A stretch of 64,000 bases of DNA from an uncultured Porphyromonadaceae bacterium (GTDB lineage: Bacteria > Bacteroidota > Bacteroidia > Bacteroidales > Muribaculaceae). Every line of letters begins with the position of its first letter. Position 1 is the first letter of the stretch. Location of the stretch: the NCBI GenBank assembly GCA_900545955.1, contig URAU01000008.1:60992-124991 (forward strand). The letters are read 5' to 3'. Below the pieces are notes generated by a model that did no database searches, was not told where the DNA came from, and saw only the letters and a list, made by a program, of their open reading frames with translations. Positions 52,615-62,618 of the stretch are shown in pieces. A program made the translations under genes and the position numbers.

Positions 52615-55329
52615 ATGACCGCAACGCCTCCCAAGGCTGCCGGAGGGAATGCCTATCCGGGGCTTACTGATATCGAGGTGGCAGAAAGCCGCCGCCTCAA
52701 CGGCTCTAACGTGCTGACACCTGCCGAACCGGTGCCCTGGTACCGTCAGTTTCTTGCAAAATTCCGCGACCCGCTGATTATAATTCTGCTCGTGGCAGGG
52801 CTGCTGTCGGTATGCATATCGCTTTACGAGTATTTCTCGCTTGAGCAGGGGCCGACTGTATTTTTTGAACCGGTAGGCATATTCATCGCCATACTCCTTG
52901 CCACAGGGCTTGGTTTCTACTTCGAATGGCGAGCCAACAAAGAATTCGCCATCCTTAATCAGGTGAACGACGACGAGCCGGTGCAGGTGATGCGCAACGG
53001 TAATCCTACCTCCGTCCCGCGGCGCGATGTGGTGGTAGGAGATATACTCCTGCTCAATACCGGCCAGGAAATACCGGCCGACTCGCGGCTGCTTGAGTCT
53101 ATGATGCTCAGCGTAGATGAATCCACCCTTACGGGCGAGCCCATTGCGCGCAAGAGCGCCGATCCGGAGCAGCAGGACCCGGAAGCGACCTTCCCCACCG
53201 ACATGGTGCTACGCGGCACACGGGTGATGGAGGGTCATGGCGTGGCACGCGTAACCGCCGTAGGCGACGATACCGAGAACGGCAAGGTTTTCGAGGCGAC
53301 CCGCATCGACGATTCGGTACGCACGCCGCTCACCGAGCAGCTCGACCGGCTCGGACGCCTTATAGCCCGCATGAGCTATATCGTTGGCGCGGCCGTGGTA
53401 ATCGGCCGTGTCATCATGTATCTTCATATGAACCCGTCCTTCGAACTGGTTCCCTTCCTCACATATCTGCTCCAGACGCTGATGATTGCAGTTACGCTTG
53501 TGGTTGTTAGCGTGCCGGAAGGGCTTCCGATGGCCGTTACGCTCTCGCTCGCCTACAGCATGCGCCGAATGCTGCGCACCAACAATCTCGTTCGCAAACT
53601 CCACGCCTGCGAGACGATGGGAGCGACCACCGTGATATGTACCGACAAGACCGGCACACTCACGCAGAACCGCATGCAGGTCTACAGCTTCGATTTCTAC
53701 GGTTTACCCCCTGAAGGTCTACGCTCCGATACTCCTCTTTCCCGACTTATCGCCGAGGGCATTGCAGTGAATTCCACCGCGCGCCTCGACCGCAGCGGGG
53801 AGGGTTTACCATCCGTACTCGGCAATCCAACAGAGGGAGCTCTGCTCCTCTGGCTTGACGCCAACGGGATTGACTACGAGAGACTGCGCGGTCAGTTTGC
53901 CGTAGTCGATGAGCTCCCGTTTACTACCGAGCGGAAATATATGGCCACCGTTGTGGCCGACGGAGCCGGCGAGCGGCGGCTGCTCTCTGTGAAGGGCGCG
54001 CCCGAAATCGTCTATGGGCTCTGCTCACGTTATCCGGAAGGCGCCACGCGAGCCAACGTCGACGCCCGTCTGGCAGAATATCAGGCCATGGCCATGCGTA
54101 CGCTCGGTTTTGCATATGCGGAGCTCGCTCCGGGTGTCGACCCGATTGTCGACGGTCAGCTACAGCCTTCCGGACTTGAATTTCTCGGATTCGTTGCTAT
54201 TTCCGACCCCGTTCGCGCCGATGTGCCTGATGCCATCCGCGAGGTGACCGACGCCGGCATAGCCGTGAAAATCGTAACCGGCGATACTCCGGGCACTGCC
54301 CGTGAAATAGGCCGTCAGATTGGCCTCTGGCTCCCCTCCGACGGCGACCGCAACATAATCACCGGGCCCGAATTCGGCGCACTATCCGACGATGAGCTCC
54401 TTGACCGCGTTATGGACTTGAAAATCATTGCCCGCGCCCGCCCGATGGACAAGAAGCGCCTTGTCGAGGCTCTTCAGAGGAAGGGGCAGGTGGTTGCCGT
54501 AACCGGCGACGGCACCAACGACGCTCCGGCCCTCAAGGCCGCCCATGTCGGCCTGTCGATGGGCGACGGTACTTCTGTGGCAAAGGAAGCGAGCGACATC
54601 ACCATAGTCGACAATTCGTTTGCCTCGATAGGCCGCGCCGTGATGTGGGGCCGTTCGCTCTACCGCAATATCCAGCGTTTCATTATGTTCCAGATGACGG
54701 TCAATCTGGCCGCCTGCCTGATTGTGCTCGCAGGCGCGTTTATGGGAACGGAGTCGCCGCTCACCGTCACCCAGATGCTTTGGGTGAATCTCATCATGGA
54801 TACTTTCGCGGCCATGGCGCTTGCGTCGCTCCCGCCCTCACCGAGCGTGATGGCTGACAGGCCTCGCAGCCGCACGGCGTTTATAATCACACGTTCCATG
54901 TGGCGCAACATCATAGCCACCGGATTGATTTTCTTCGGGATAATGTTCTACCTGGTGTATGCATTCGAACATGCCGACATCACGTCGCTTCCACAGCTTT
55001 TGCATGAGCATCTTGGTGCTCGTTCGGGTCTTACGGCCTACGAACTTAGCCTGACCTTCACGATTTTCGTGATGCTTCAGTTCTGGAATATGTTTAACGC
55101 ACGCGCCTACGCCTCGCATAGGAGTGGTCTGAATCTGACCCACTGCGGCGAGTTCCTGCTCATTGCGGGAGTGATTCTTGTCGGGCAGATTCTTATCGTG
55201 GAATTGGGAGGCCGGTTCTTCACCGTGACCCCGCTGCGCCTCTCCGATTGGGCTATAATTCTGCTTGGCACTTCGCTGGTGCTATGGATAGGGGAGGGCA
55301 TACGTTTAATCCGCAACCGGCGGGTGTGA
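52615..55329 (+). CDS. P-type calcium-translocating ATPase (PMCA-like)
   Basis: This 904-residue inner-membrane cation pump is of the P2 type. Seen: an N-terminal cytosolic segment, membrane pairs, the actuator motif LTGEP, the PEGLPMAVTLSLAYSM helix 4 with the cation-binding glutamate, and the phosphorylation motif CTDKTGTLTQN with Asp344. The nucleotide-binding domain has the KGAPE box, the hinge is VTGDGTNDAPALK, and six C-terminal helices include NLIMDTFAAMALA. Bacteroidota homologues are annotated as calcium-transporting; sodium or other cations cannot be excluded. Transcribed from a promoter in a dispersed repeat; ZIP transporter follows after 16 bp. Confidence 0.92.
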   Translation: MTATPPKAAGGNAYPGLTDIEVAESRRLNGSNVLTPAEPVPWYRQFLAKFRDPLIIILLVAGLLSVCISLYEYFSLEQGPTVFFEPVGIFIAILLATGLGFYFEWRANKEFAILNQVNDDEPVQVMRNGNPTSVPRRDVVVGDILLLNTGQEIPADSRLLESMMLSVDESTLTGEPIARKSADPEQQDPEATFPTDMVLRGTRVMEGHGVARVTAVGDDTENGKVFEATRIDDSVRTPLTEQLDRLGRLIARMSYIVGAAVVIGRVIMYLHMNPSFELVPFLTYLLQTLMIAVTLVVVSVPEGLPMAVTLSLAYSMRRMLRTNNLVRKLHACETMGATTVICTDKTGTLTQNRMQVYSFDFYGLPPEGLRSDTPLSRLIAEGIAVNSTARLDRSGEGLPSVLGNPTEGALLLWLDANGIDYERLRGQFAVVDELPFTTERKYMATVVADGAGERRLLSVKGAPEIVYGLCSRYPEGATRANVDARLAEYQAMAMRTLGFAYAELAPGVDPIVDGQLQPSGLEFLGFVAISDPVRADVPDAIREVTDAGIAVKIVTGDTPGTAREIGRQIGLWLPSDGDRNIITGPEFGALSDDELLDRVMDLKIIARARPMDKKRLVEALQRKGQVVAVTGDGTNDAPALKAAHVGLSMGDGTSVAKEASDITIVDNSFASIGRAVMWGRSLYRNIQRFIMFQMTVNLAACLIVLAGAFMGTESPLTVTQMLWVNLIMDTFAAMALASLPPSPSVMADRPRSRTAFIITRSMWRNIIATGLIFFGIMFYLVYAFEHADITSLPQLLHEHLGARSGLTAYELSLTFTIFVMLQFWNMFNARAYASHRSGLNLTHCGEFLLIAGVILVGQILIVELGGRFFTVTPLRLSDWAIILLGTSLVLWIGEGIRLIRNRRV

Positions 55330-55345
55330 TAAAATTCTGAGACTC

Positions 55346-56116
55346 ATGAATATCTGGCAGCATGTGCTCCTCAGCGCGTCCGGACTGGCGGCCGCTTCGC
55401 TGGTCGGCTCGGTAATCGGTCTGGCAGTTAAGCGGATTCCGCACAAGTGGAACGACATTTTCATGGGTTTCTGCGCCGGCACGATGCTTGCGGCGGCAAT
55501 CGTCGGGTTGTTGCTTCCGGCAATCGGCCAATGCGGTCTCTCCGACTGGTGGCAGGTTGTTGTCGGCGTGGCTGCCGGGGTAGCTATTATCGGGATGCTC
55601 GACCGCCTCACACCCCATCTTCATCGCCTTACGGGTCTTGACAGTGAGCGCCACAGCGCCGATGCCACGACTCATCGCGTACTGCTTTTTGTGGTTGCAA
55701 TAGCAATCCACAAGCTTCCCGAGGGGATGGCTACCGGTATTGTCTTCGACGAGTCGAATCTCTCGGGCGCGTATTCGGTCGCCGTTTCCATCGCGTTGCA
55801 GAATATTCCGGAAGGGATGGTTGTGGTGACACCACTTCTGATGATTGGTGTAGGATGGCTGCGCGCCTGCGGCATCTCCATTGTAGTCGCTCTGCTGGAG
55901 ATGGCCGGTGTGATACTTGGCTTCGTGTTGGGAGGTCTGTCTGGAATGTTTCTGCCCGGACTGCTCGGCATGGCAGGCGGTGCGATGCTCTATGTCATCT
56001 CCGACGAAATGATCCCCGAGACGCATGCTCATGGATTCCAGAAACCGGCTACATATGCGCTTGTGGCCGGAGTGACGGCCATGCTGTTTATCGACACACT
56101 CACGCAGTCGCTCTGA
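55346..56116 (+). CDS. ZIP-family metal transporter
   Basis: This 256-residue membrane protein with about eight helices should import zinc or another divalent metal. The metal-site helices are HKLPEGMATGIVFD near 128-141 and ALQNIPEGMVVVTPLLMIG near 151-169. GMLYVISDEMIPETHAHG-like sequence (MLYVISDEMIPETHAHG) follows near 212-230. These features place it in the GufA/ZupT branch. It lies 16 bp after the cation ATPase, so export and import of divalent ions appear to be expressed together. It converges with the minus-strand operon. Confidence 0.92.
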   Translation: MNIWQHVLLSASGLAAASLVGSVIGLAVKRIPHKWNDIFMGFCAGTMLAAAIVGLLLPAIGQCGLSDWWQVVVGVAAGVAIIGMLDRLTPHLHRLTGLDSERHSADATTHRVLLFVVAIAIHKLPEGMATGIVFDESNLSGAYSVAVSIALQNIPEGMVVVTPLLMIGVGWLRACGISIVVALLEMAGVILGFVLGGLSGMFLPGLLGMAGGAMLYVISDEMIPETHAHGFQKPATYALVAGVTAMLFIDTLTQSL

Positions 56117-56138
56117 GGCCCGGGCCCGCTCCCTCCGT

Positions 56139-57149
56139 TCAGCGGTGGTGGCGCAGGCGGTCGTAGGTGCGGATTCCGCGCAGGTAGTAGTCGATGAGAA
56201 GGTCCGGCGGACAATTTGCCTCAAGCAGGTCGGTGTCGGGGTGGAAGATGTAGCGGCGGCGCATCCGGGCGAAATCGCGATGGGCGCGCCATATGGCTGC
56301 GGCGTTGGCCCAGTCGAATGTGGCCGCGAATTTCAGCCATGCCAGAGTGTCGAGTAGCCGTCGCCGCAGAAGTACGGGTTTCACCCTGTGGGCCGGCAGG
56401 TTTTTATGGAGCAGAAGCAGGTTGTTGCGGAAATTCAGATATGTTTTCCGCGGATTGGAGGCCGGAAGGGAACCACCCCCCAGATGATATACTCTGCTCT
56501 GTGGAATCACCATTACCCGGTAGCCTGCCAGATGGATGCGCCAGCAGAGGTCAATCTCCTCCATATGGGCGAAGAAATCCTCGTCGAGCCCTCCTACCTT
56601 CAGGTAGAGGTCGGTGCGTACCATCAATGCCGCTCCAGTAGCCCAGAATATGTTTATCGGGTCGTCGTATTGCCCGTGGTCGGTCTCCACGGCCGAGAAG
56701 AGGCGCCCGCGGCAGTATGGGTAGCCGTTGCGGTCCAGAAAGCCTCCGGCCGCACCCGCATATTCAAATTTTTTCTTGTCGGTGTATGCAAGTATCTTTG
56801 GCTGGCAGGCTCCGATTTTAGGATCGGCTTTCATCGCTCCGGAAAGTGCATCGAGCCATCCCGGAGGAGTCTCGACGTCGCTGTTGAGCAGCACGGCGAG
56901 CTCGAAACGTCCGGCTACGGCGGCTACCGCACGGTTATATCCTCCGGCGAATCCATAGTTTTCGGGGAAAGCGAGCACCTCTACCGATGGAAACCGCTCG
57001 GCCAGCAGCTTCAGTGAGCCGTCGTCAGAGCCGTTGTCGGCCACGATTATGTGGCCCAGAGCCGGGTCGGTATTGGCCACTACGGAGGGTAGGAATTCAC
57101 GGAGTAGTTTCTCTCCGTTCCAGTTGAGGATGATTACGGCTGCCTTCAA
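56139..57149 (-). CDS. Family 2 glycosyltransferase (rhamnosyltransferase-like)
   Basis: This 336-residue cytoplasmic or membrane-associated GT-A enzyme adds a sugar to a cell-surface glycan. Seen: VIILNWNGEKLLREFLPSV at the start, ADNGSDDGS, a loop with FPENYGFAGGYNRAV, the metal/nucleotide motif LLNSDVETPPGWL, ATGAALMVRTDLYLKVGGLDEDFFAHMEEIDL containing the catalytic-region E/D, and GYRVMVIPQSRVYHLGGGS. These match WbbL-type dTDP-rhamnosyl or related transferases. It is the last gene of the six-gene minus-strand operon, 22 bp after the acyltransferase. Confidence 0.92.
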   Translation of the reverse strand: MKAAVIILNWNGEKLLREFLPSVVANTDPALGHIIVADNGSDDGSLKLLAERFPSVEVLAFPENYGFAGGYNRAVAAVAGRFELAVLLNSDVETPPGWLDALSGAMKADPKIGACQPKILAYTDKKKFEYAGAAGGFLDRNGYPYCRGRLFSAVETDHGQYDDPINIFWATGAALMVRTDLYLKVGGLDEDFFAHMEEIDLCWRIHLAGYRVMVIPQSRVYHLGGGSLPASNPRKTYLNFRNNLLLLHKNLPAHRVKPVLLRRRLLDTLAWLKFAATFDWANAAAIWRAHRDFARMRRRYIFHPDTDLLEANCPPDLLIDYYLRGIRTYDRLRHHR

Positions 57150-57171
57150 TGCTGTCGGATGGTTTCGTGGG

Positions 57172-58101
57172 TTATTTGGTGATTACGGGCGTATGCACGG
57201 CGTCGACCGGGTGTTTCCACCGGTTGTGGGTCCAGAGCCATATAGCCGGCTGCCGGCAGATAGTCTGCTCAAGCAGCGAGGTGTAGCGGTGGGTTATGGC
57301 GTCGGGCGGCAGCTTCGTCGGTGAGTCGGTTATCAGACGGATATCGATATGGTAATGGCCGCGCGAGGGTTTCTGCATGTCCCAGTATACCACGGCTGCA
57401 TCCATGCGCCTGGCTACCGTTTCAGTGCCGGTTATCATTGCCGTGGGATGGTTGAGGAAACAGGTTATGTAGCCGGCGTCGCCATGGCTCGGCTTCTGGT
57501 CGCTCATGAAGCCGGTCACGGTGGGCATTCCGCGGCGCCGGTATCGCATCAGGTCGAGAAAAGCCATGTTTTTCGCCAGCGACACGGATCCGAAACGCGA
57601 GCGCAGGCGCAGCATCAGCGCGTCCATGCGGCGATTCCGCAGGGGACGGTAGATCTGGCAGAATTCAGCGTCGACGCCAGGGCGCAGGTCGGACCACAGA
57701 GTAATCGACGGCGCCCACTCCCAGTTGCCCGTATGCGAGAAGTAGCATACTACCGGGCGCCCCTGCCGCAGGTAGCCGTCTATGATGTCGACTCCGCTGA
57801 ATGTCATGCGGCGGCGCATTTCGGCGTCGCTCACGTGGAGCAGCTTTATTGTCTCGAATATGTAGTCGGCGAAATTGCGGTAGAAGCGGCGCCGTATGGC
57901 GTGAAGCTCATGGCTGCTTTTGTCAGGAAAGCTCGTGGCGAGATTGCGGTCTACCAGGCGGCGGCGGTAGCGCACTATGAAGTACAGCAGTGCGAATGTG
58001 GCGTCGCTCAGCACGTAAAGCACCGGCATCGGCAGCCTCGCCAGGGCATTCATAAACCCTGTGAGCAGTCGGAACGATATGTCGGCCGCACGGTCTTTCA
58101 T
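57172..58101 (-). CDS. Lipid A biosynthesis-type (LpxL/HtrB) acyltransferase
   Basis: This 309-residue inner-membrane acyltransferase of the LpxL/LpxM family adds a secondary acyl chain to lipid A. Seen: an N-terminal hydrophobic helix, the catalytic-type motif CYFSHTGNWEWAPSI with His and downstream acidic residue (HX4E: H at TGNWE), GMPTVTGFMSDQKPSHGD, CFLNHPTAMITGTETVARRM, and a C-terminal WLWTHNRWKHP. The ATG at 58101 overlaps the mtaB stop by 4 bp (ATGA). An in-frame upstream extension would lie within mtaB and lacks family features. The acyl donor is unknown. Confidence 0.9.
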   Translation of the reverse strand: MKDRAADISFRLLTGFMNALARLPMPVLYVLSDATFALLYFIVRYRRRLVDRNLATSFPDKSSHELHAIRRRFYRNFADYIFETIKLLHVSDAEMRRRMTFSGVDIIDGYLRQGRPVVCYFSHTGNWEWAPSITLWSDLRPGVDAEFCQIYRPLRNRRMDALMLRLRSRFGSVSLAKNMAFLDLMRYRRRGMPTVTGFMSDQKPSHGDAGYITCFLNHPTAMITGTETVARRMDAAVVYWDMQKPSRGHYHIDIRLITDSPTKLPPDAITHRYTSLLEQTICRQPAIWLWTHNRWKHPVDAVHTPVITK

Positions 58102-59468
58102 ATTTCCAGAGTGGCTTTGAAAGTTATGTCGCCCGTTTCGTCCTTTATGGTTTCGAGAAGCCTTACGGGCACTATTCTGTTGTCCATCCCCTCGGGGGCG
58201 TCGACCGAAACCTTCAGGTAATTGTCGGTGAATCCGCCCATAGGTTCTCCCGGGCGACTGTGTTCGAGAAGCACCGGACGCACCGTGCCTATGTATCGGC
58301 GCGCGAACGCCTCCATTTTGTGCTCCGACACGCGCATCATCTCGCCCACGCGGCGGTGTTTTTCCTCGCGGCTCACGCTGTGGGCTATTTCCAGTGCCTT
58401 TGTGCCCGGTCGCTCGGAATAGGGGAAGATGTGTAGCCGTGTAATAGGCAGCGACTCCACGAACTCCCGCGAGCGCTCGAACTCCTCCCGGGTCTCGCCG
58501 CGGGCGCCGCATATCAGGTCCACGCCGATGAACGCGTCGGGCATAAGGGCGCGTATGCGCTCTATTTTGTGGCGGAATAGTGCGGTATCGTAATGGCGGT
58601 GCATCAGGCGGAGGACCTCGTCGCTGCCGCTCTGAAGGGGGATGTGGAAATGGGGCATGAACCGGGCCGACGTGGCGCAGAACCCGATTATCTCGTCGGT
58701 TAGCAGATTAGGTTCTATCGAAGATATGCGGTAGCGGTCTATCCCCTCCACGGCATCGAGACGGCGCAGAAGGTCGAGAAGCGTAGGGCGTGGCTCGCCG
58801 GGTGCGGGGGCGATTTCACCGTCGGCGTCGGCGGTACGCCGGCCGAAGTCGCCTATGTTCACCCCGGTGATTACAATCTCCCGGGCTCCCTCGCGGGCAG
58901 CCTGCTCGGCCTGGGCAACGAGAGAATCGATTGTGCCGCTGCGCGAGCGTCCGCGAGCGGCTGGGATGGTGCAGTAGGTGCACCAGTAGTCGCAGCCGTC
59001 CTGCACCTTCAGAAAGCAGCGTGTGCGGTCGCCGCGCGCACACGAGGGGATGAACCCGCGCAGCTGCTGCGTCGGCACTACCTCCACGTGCTCGCGGTGT
59101 TCGGCCGTCCATTGCTCGATGAATTCGGCAACGCGCCCCTTGCGGTCGTTGCCGGCTACTATTTCCACCCCTTCGATTGCGGCCACTTCGGCCGGTTTGA
59201 GCTGGGCGTAGCAGCCCGTTACCACGATGGCGGCCTGCGGCCAGCGACGGTGGAACGAGCGGATGGTCTGGCGGCATTTTTTGTCGGCCTCCTCGGTAAC
59301 GCTGCATGTGTTCACCACAATCACGTCGGGGCATTCGCCCGCGCCGGCGCGCACCACCCCCCTTTCGGCGAGCATGCGTGCCACCGTCGAGGTCTCGGCG
59401 AAGTTGAGCTTGCACCCGAAGGTGTGGTACATAGCCTTCATCGTTCCGAACGTGGTGTTGTCGATCAT
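58098..59468 (-). CDS. mtaB: tRNA t6A37 methylthiotransferase MtaB
   Basis: MtaB is a radical SAM enzyme that adds a methylthio group to t6A37 in tRNA. The 456-residue protein has the MTTase domain first (YHTFGCKLNFAETSTVA, NTCSVTEEADKKCRQTI, VTGCYAQL), with three Cys for one cluster. The radical SAM domain follows, with CDYWCTYC (CxxxCxxC) near 160 and ITGVNIGDFG. A C-terminal TRAM-like domain holds PVLLEHSRPGEPMGGFTDNYLKV. Start at 59468 (MIDNTTFGT) is like the usual Bacteroidota N-terminus. It is 23 bp after serB. Confidence 0.95.
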   Translation of the reverse strand: MIDNTTFGTMKAMYHTFGCKLNFAETSTVARMLAERGVVRAGAGECPDVIVVNTCSVTEEADKKCRQTIRSFHRRWPQAAIVVTGCYAQLKPAEVAAIEGVEIVAGNDRKGRVAEFIEQWTAEHREHVEVVPTQQLRGFIPSCARGDRTRCFLKVQDGCDYWCTYCTIPAARGRSRSGTIDSLVAQAEQAAREGAREIVITGVNIGDFGRRTADADGEIAPAPGEPRPTLLDLLRRLDAVEGIDRYRISSIEPNLLTDEIIGFCATSARFMPHFHIPLQSGSDEVLRLMHRHYDTALFRHKIERIRALMPDAFIGVDLICGARGETREEFERSREFVESLPITRLHIFPYSERPGTKALEIAHSVSREEKHRRVGEMMRVSEHKMEAFARRYIGTVRPVLLEHSRPGEPMGGFTDNYLKVSVDAPEGMDNRIVPVRLLETIKDETGDITFKATLEI

Positions 59469-59491
59469 CGTGGTGGAGTGCGGTATATGGT

Positions 59492-60721
59492 TCAGTTTAT
59501 GTACGAATCCTTGAATCCCAGAAAGTAGAGCACGCCGTCGATGCCGATTGTGGAGATGCTCTGGCGTGCTGTCTGCTTCACTTTCGGCTTGGCGTGGAAG
59601 GCGATTCCCAGACCGGCGGCAGAAAGCATGGGCAGGTCGTTGGCGCCGTCGCCTACGGCGATGGTCTGGGCTATGTTCACGTTTTCCACCTGGGCTATGA
59701 GGCGCAGCAGTTCGGCTTTGCGCTTGCCGTCGACCACATCTCCCACGTAGCGGCCCGTAAGCCGTCCGTCGGCCACTTCGAGCTCATTGGCGTAGACGTA
59801 GTCGAATCCGAATTTCTGCTTGAGGTATTCGCCGAAGAAGGTGAATCCGCCCGAGAGGATGGCAGTCTTGAAGCCCGCACGTTTGAGCACGGTCATCATG
59901 CGGTCCACGCCCTCGGTAATCGGGAGGCTTTCGGCGATTTCCTGCATCACGCTTGCATCCAGGCCCTTGAGAAGAGCCACGCGTTCGCGGAAACTCTCCG
60001 TGAAGTCGATTTCTCCGCGCATGGCGCGCTCGGTGATGGCGGCCACCTGATCGCCCACGTCGGCGCGGGCGGCCAGCTGGTCGATGCATTCGGTCTGAAT
60101 CAGAGTGGAGTCCATGTCGAAGCATATCAGTCGGCGGCAGCGGCGGTACATGGTGTCCTCCTGCAGCGAGATGTCGAAGCCCTCTTCGGCCGAAATGTGC
60201 ACGAAGCGGCTCTGCATTTCGTCGCGGTCGGCGGGGGTGCCGCGCACGGAGAATTCGATACATGCCTTGGTGCGGGCATATGCCGTCAGGTCGAGCGGCT
60301 GGCGCCCGGTGAGGCGCTGTATGGAGTCGATGTTGAGTCCCTGACGGGCGATTTCGGCGCTCACCAGGGCTATGTGGCGTGCCGTGAGCCGTCGGCCCAG
60401 CAGTGTGATGATCCATCGGTTTTTGCCCTGACGGCCCACCCACGCCTCGTATTCCTCACGGGTAATGGGGTTGAAGCGGATTTTCACGCCGAGGTCATAG
60501 GCTTTGAAAAGCAGGTCCTTGAGCATGTCGCCGCTTTCGGCCGAGGTGGTCTGCACGAGAATGCCAAGCGAGAGCGAATGGTGAATGTCGGCCTGGCCGA
60601 TGTCGAGAATCATGGCGTTGTGGCGCGCGAGGATTTCGGTCAGTGCGGCCGTTACGCCCGGGCGGTCGTGGCCCGATATGTTGAGAAGAATGAGTTCGAG
60701 ATTGTCGGGAATCTGTGTCAT
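59492..60721 (-). CDS. serB: Phosphoserine phosphatase SerB with N-terminal ACT domains
   Basis: SerB makes serine from phosphoserine. The 409-residue protein carries two N-terminal ACT-type regulatory domains (about 1-190; LILLNISGHDRPGVTAALTE and GRRLTARHIALVSAEIARQG). The HAD phosphatase core follows with FDMDSTLIQ (nucleophile Asp202, Asp204), ILSGGFTFF and VGDGANDLPML. It lies between the MltD-like gene (30 bp) and mtaB (23 bp) in one operon. The ACT region suggests control by serine or another amino acid. Confidence 0.95.
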   Translation of the reverse strand: MTQIPDNLELILLNISGHDRPGVTAALTEILARHNAMILDIGQADIHHSLSLGILVQTTSAESGDMLKDLLFKAYDLGVKIRFNPITREEYEAWVGRQGKNRWIITLLGRRLTARHIALVSAEIARQGLNIDSIQRLTGRQPLDLTAYARTKACIEFSVRGTPADRDEMQSRFVHISAEEGFDISLQEDTMYRRCRRLICFDMDSTLIQTECIDQLAARADVGDQVAAITERAMRGEIDFTESFRERVALLKGLDASVMQEIAESLPITEGVDRMMTVLKRAGFKTAILSGGFTFFGEYLKQKFGFDYVYANELEVADGRLTGRYVGDVVDGKRKAELLRLIAQVENVNIAQTIAVGDGANDLPMLSAAGLGIAFHAKPKVKQTARQSISTIGIDGVLYFLGFKDSYIN

Positions 60722-60751
60722 CGGTAGGATGGGGGAGCGGTTGCTCCGGGA

Positions 60752-62602
60752 TTATTTCACGCGGATTTTGTCGCCGGGCTGAATTTTGCCCGACTTCACG
60801 CTGGGATTGAGTTTCTGGAGAGCCGCCACGGTGGTGCCGTTCTTTTTGGCTATGCGGGCCAGAGAGTCGCCCTTGCGCACGGTTACTGTCTTATGCTGCT
60901 GTTGCTTCTTTTTACGGGCTTTGTCGGCTGCGGCTTTCTTTTGTGCGGCCTTGTCGGCGGCTGCCTGTTCGGCTGCGAGGCGTTCGGCTTCGGCCTGTCG
61001 GGCGGCTTCCTGCTTGGCGTGCGAGGCCGAGAAAGCTCCTCCTACCTTACCGGAAGCATCGGATGCGGCTCCGGCGGAGGTTTCAGCGGTTGTGGCGGCG
61101 TCCATTCCGGCGTCGGCCACGGCTTCGCTGCCGTTGTCGATGGGGTCGAGCGCCGTAGCCTCATCCACGGTGGCGGTGAGTTGCTCCGTGGGGGTCTGGG
61201 ACGTCTCGGGGTTGCGCACAAGAAGATTGTCGGTTGGCTCCACGTTCTGCTGTATCGTCGTGGAATCTGTCGGCTGCTTCTCGTAGGGTTTGAACACCCG
61301 TTTGGTGCTTACGATTTTCACCGACTGCCCGCGCCGCGGCTTGCGGATATTGCCGTTCCAGCGCTTGAGGCTCTTGAGGCTAACGCCGTAGCGCTTGGCG
61401 ATAGAAGCCATCGTCTCGTTGCGGCGCACTTTGTGCCATTTCACGTCCTCGGTCACGACCCATTCCCCCTCCTGGCCGTCGACGGTGGCCGGACGGGCCT
61501 CCATGCCTGTGGCAGGTTCCACCACGTCGCGACGGGCGTAAAGGTCGGCGTTGTGAGCCGCTATGGCGTCCTCACTCATTATGTAGGCGTAGGTCTGGTT
61601 GGCCGGAAGCACAAGCGGCCAGGGGCGCTCGGGCGTGCCTGGAATCTCTTGCTTGCGGTATTGCGGATTGAGCACCTGAAGCTGCTCTACCGGGAGTTTC
61701 AGTATGTCGGCAATCTGCTGGAAGTGTACGCGACGGCTCACGTGGACTGAGTCCGTTACAATCGGCTTCTTTGCCAGTGCGGGCGAAATGTTGTGCTTGT
61801 TGTAGTAGTTCATCACGTAAGTGGCTGCGATGAAGCAGGGCACGTAGCCGCGCGTCTCCCGTGGAAGGTAGGGGTAAATGGCCCAGAAGTCCTTTCGGGC
61901 GTCGTCGCCGGCACGGCGCAGGGCCTTGTTCACGTTGCCCGGGCCGCAGTTGTAGGCGGCGATGGCCAGCGACCAGTCTTTATATATGTCGTAGAGTTCG
62001 CGCAGGTAGCGCGCGGCAGCTTCCGACGAACGCACCGGGTCGCGGCGCTCGTCAACAAGTGTATTGATTTCCAGCCCAAGCCCGCGGGCCGTCGGGAGCA
62101 TGATCTGCCAGAGGCCCACGGCTCCCGCGCGCGATACGGCGTCGGGGTTCATCGCCGACTCGATTACGGGCAGATATTTCAGTTCGATAGGAATCCCCTC
62201 CTTCTCGATGGCCTGCTCGAAGATAGGCATATAGTAGAGGCTCATGCCGAGCATGCTCTCCACCAGCGAGCGCTTGCGTCCGGTATACATGTCGATGTAT
62301 TGGCGCACCACCGAGTTGAATGGCATTTCGATGGTGGTGGGGATGGCCTGCAGGCGCTCGATCAGTTCGGCGTCGGTGGTAGCCACGTCCGGACGGTTGT
62401 CCACCTCCTTGTCGAGAGCGGTGTAGTTCTGCAGATACCAGTTCTGCATCATGCGGTTCACGTCGGTCTCCACACTTTCGGGAAACACCACCGTAGAGTC
62501 AGCGGCAGCGTCGGCCAGCGTGAGGATCGAGGGCCGTGCCTGCGCGCAGAGAGCGGCGGCGCAGAGGGCGGCTGAAAGAGCTATGTGTCGGAGCGTTTTC
62601 AT
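60752..62602 (-). CDS. MltD-like membrane-bound lytic murein transglycosylase with LysM domains
   Basis: This 616-residue exported enzyme cleaves peptidoglycan glycan strands without hydrolysis. The signal peptide is 1-22. The SLT domain includes the catalytic Glu148 in YLPVIESAMNPDAVSRAGA, LWQIMLPTARGLGLEI and AIAAYNCGPGNVNKALRRAG. A first LysM lies about 415-460 (HKVRRNETMASIAKRYGVS). An Ala/Glu/Lys-rich coiled linker (about 510-565) is followed by a C-terminal LysM (VTVRKGDSLARIAKKNGTT). The next gene upstream is DUF5683, the usual neighbour of such enzymes in Bacteroidota. Confidence 0.93.
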   Translation of the reverse strand: MKTLRHIALSAALCAAALCAQARPSILTLADAAADSTVVFPESVETDVNRMMQNWYLQNYTALDKEVDNRPDVATTDAELIERLQAIPTTIEMPFNSVVRQYIDMYTGRKRSLVESMLGMSLYYMPIFEQAIEKEGIPIELKYLPVIESAMNPDAVSRAGAVGLWQIMLPTARGLGLEINTLVDERRDPVRSSEAAARYLRELYDIYKDWSLAIAAYNCGPGNVNKALRRAGDDARKDFWAIYPYLPRETRGYVPCFIAATYVMNYYNKHNISPALAKKPIVTDSVHVSRRVHFQQIADILKLPVEQLQVLNPQYRKQEIPGTPERPWPLVLPANQTYAYIMSEDAIAAHNADLYARRDVVEPATGMEARPATVDGQEGEWVVTEDVKWHKVRRNETMASIAKRYGVSLKSLKRWNGNIRKPRRGQSVKIVSTKRVFKPYEKQPTDSTTIQQNVEPTDNLLVRNPETSQTPTEQLTATVDEATALDPIDNGSEAVADAGMDAATTAETSAGAASDASGKVGGAFSASHAKQEAARQAEAERLAAEQAAADKAAQKKAAADKARKKKQQQHKTVTVRKGDSLARIAKKNGTTVAALQKLNPSVKSGKIQPGDKIRVK

Positions 62603-62618
62603 TCGTTGTGCACTGTGT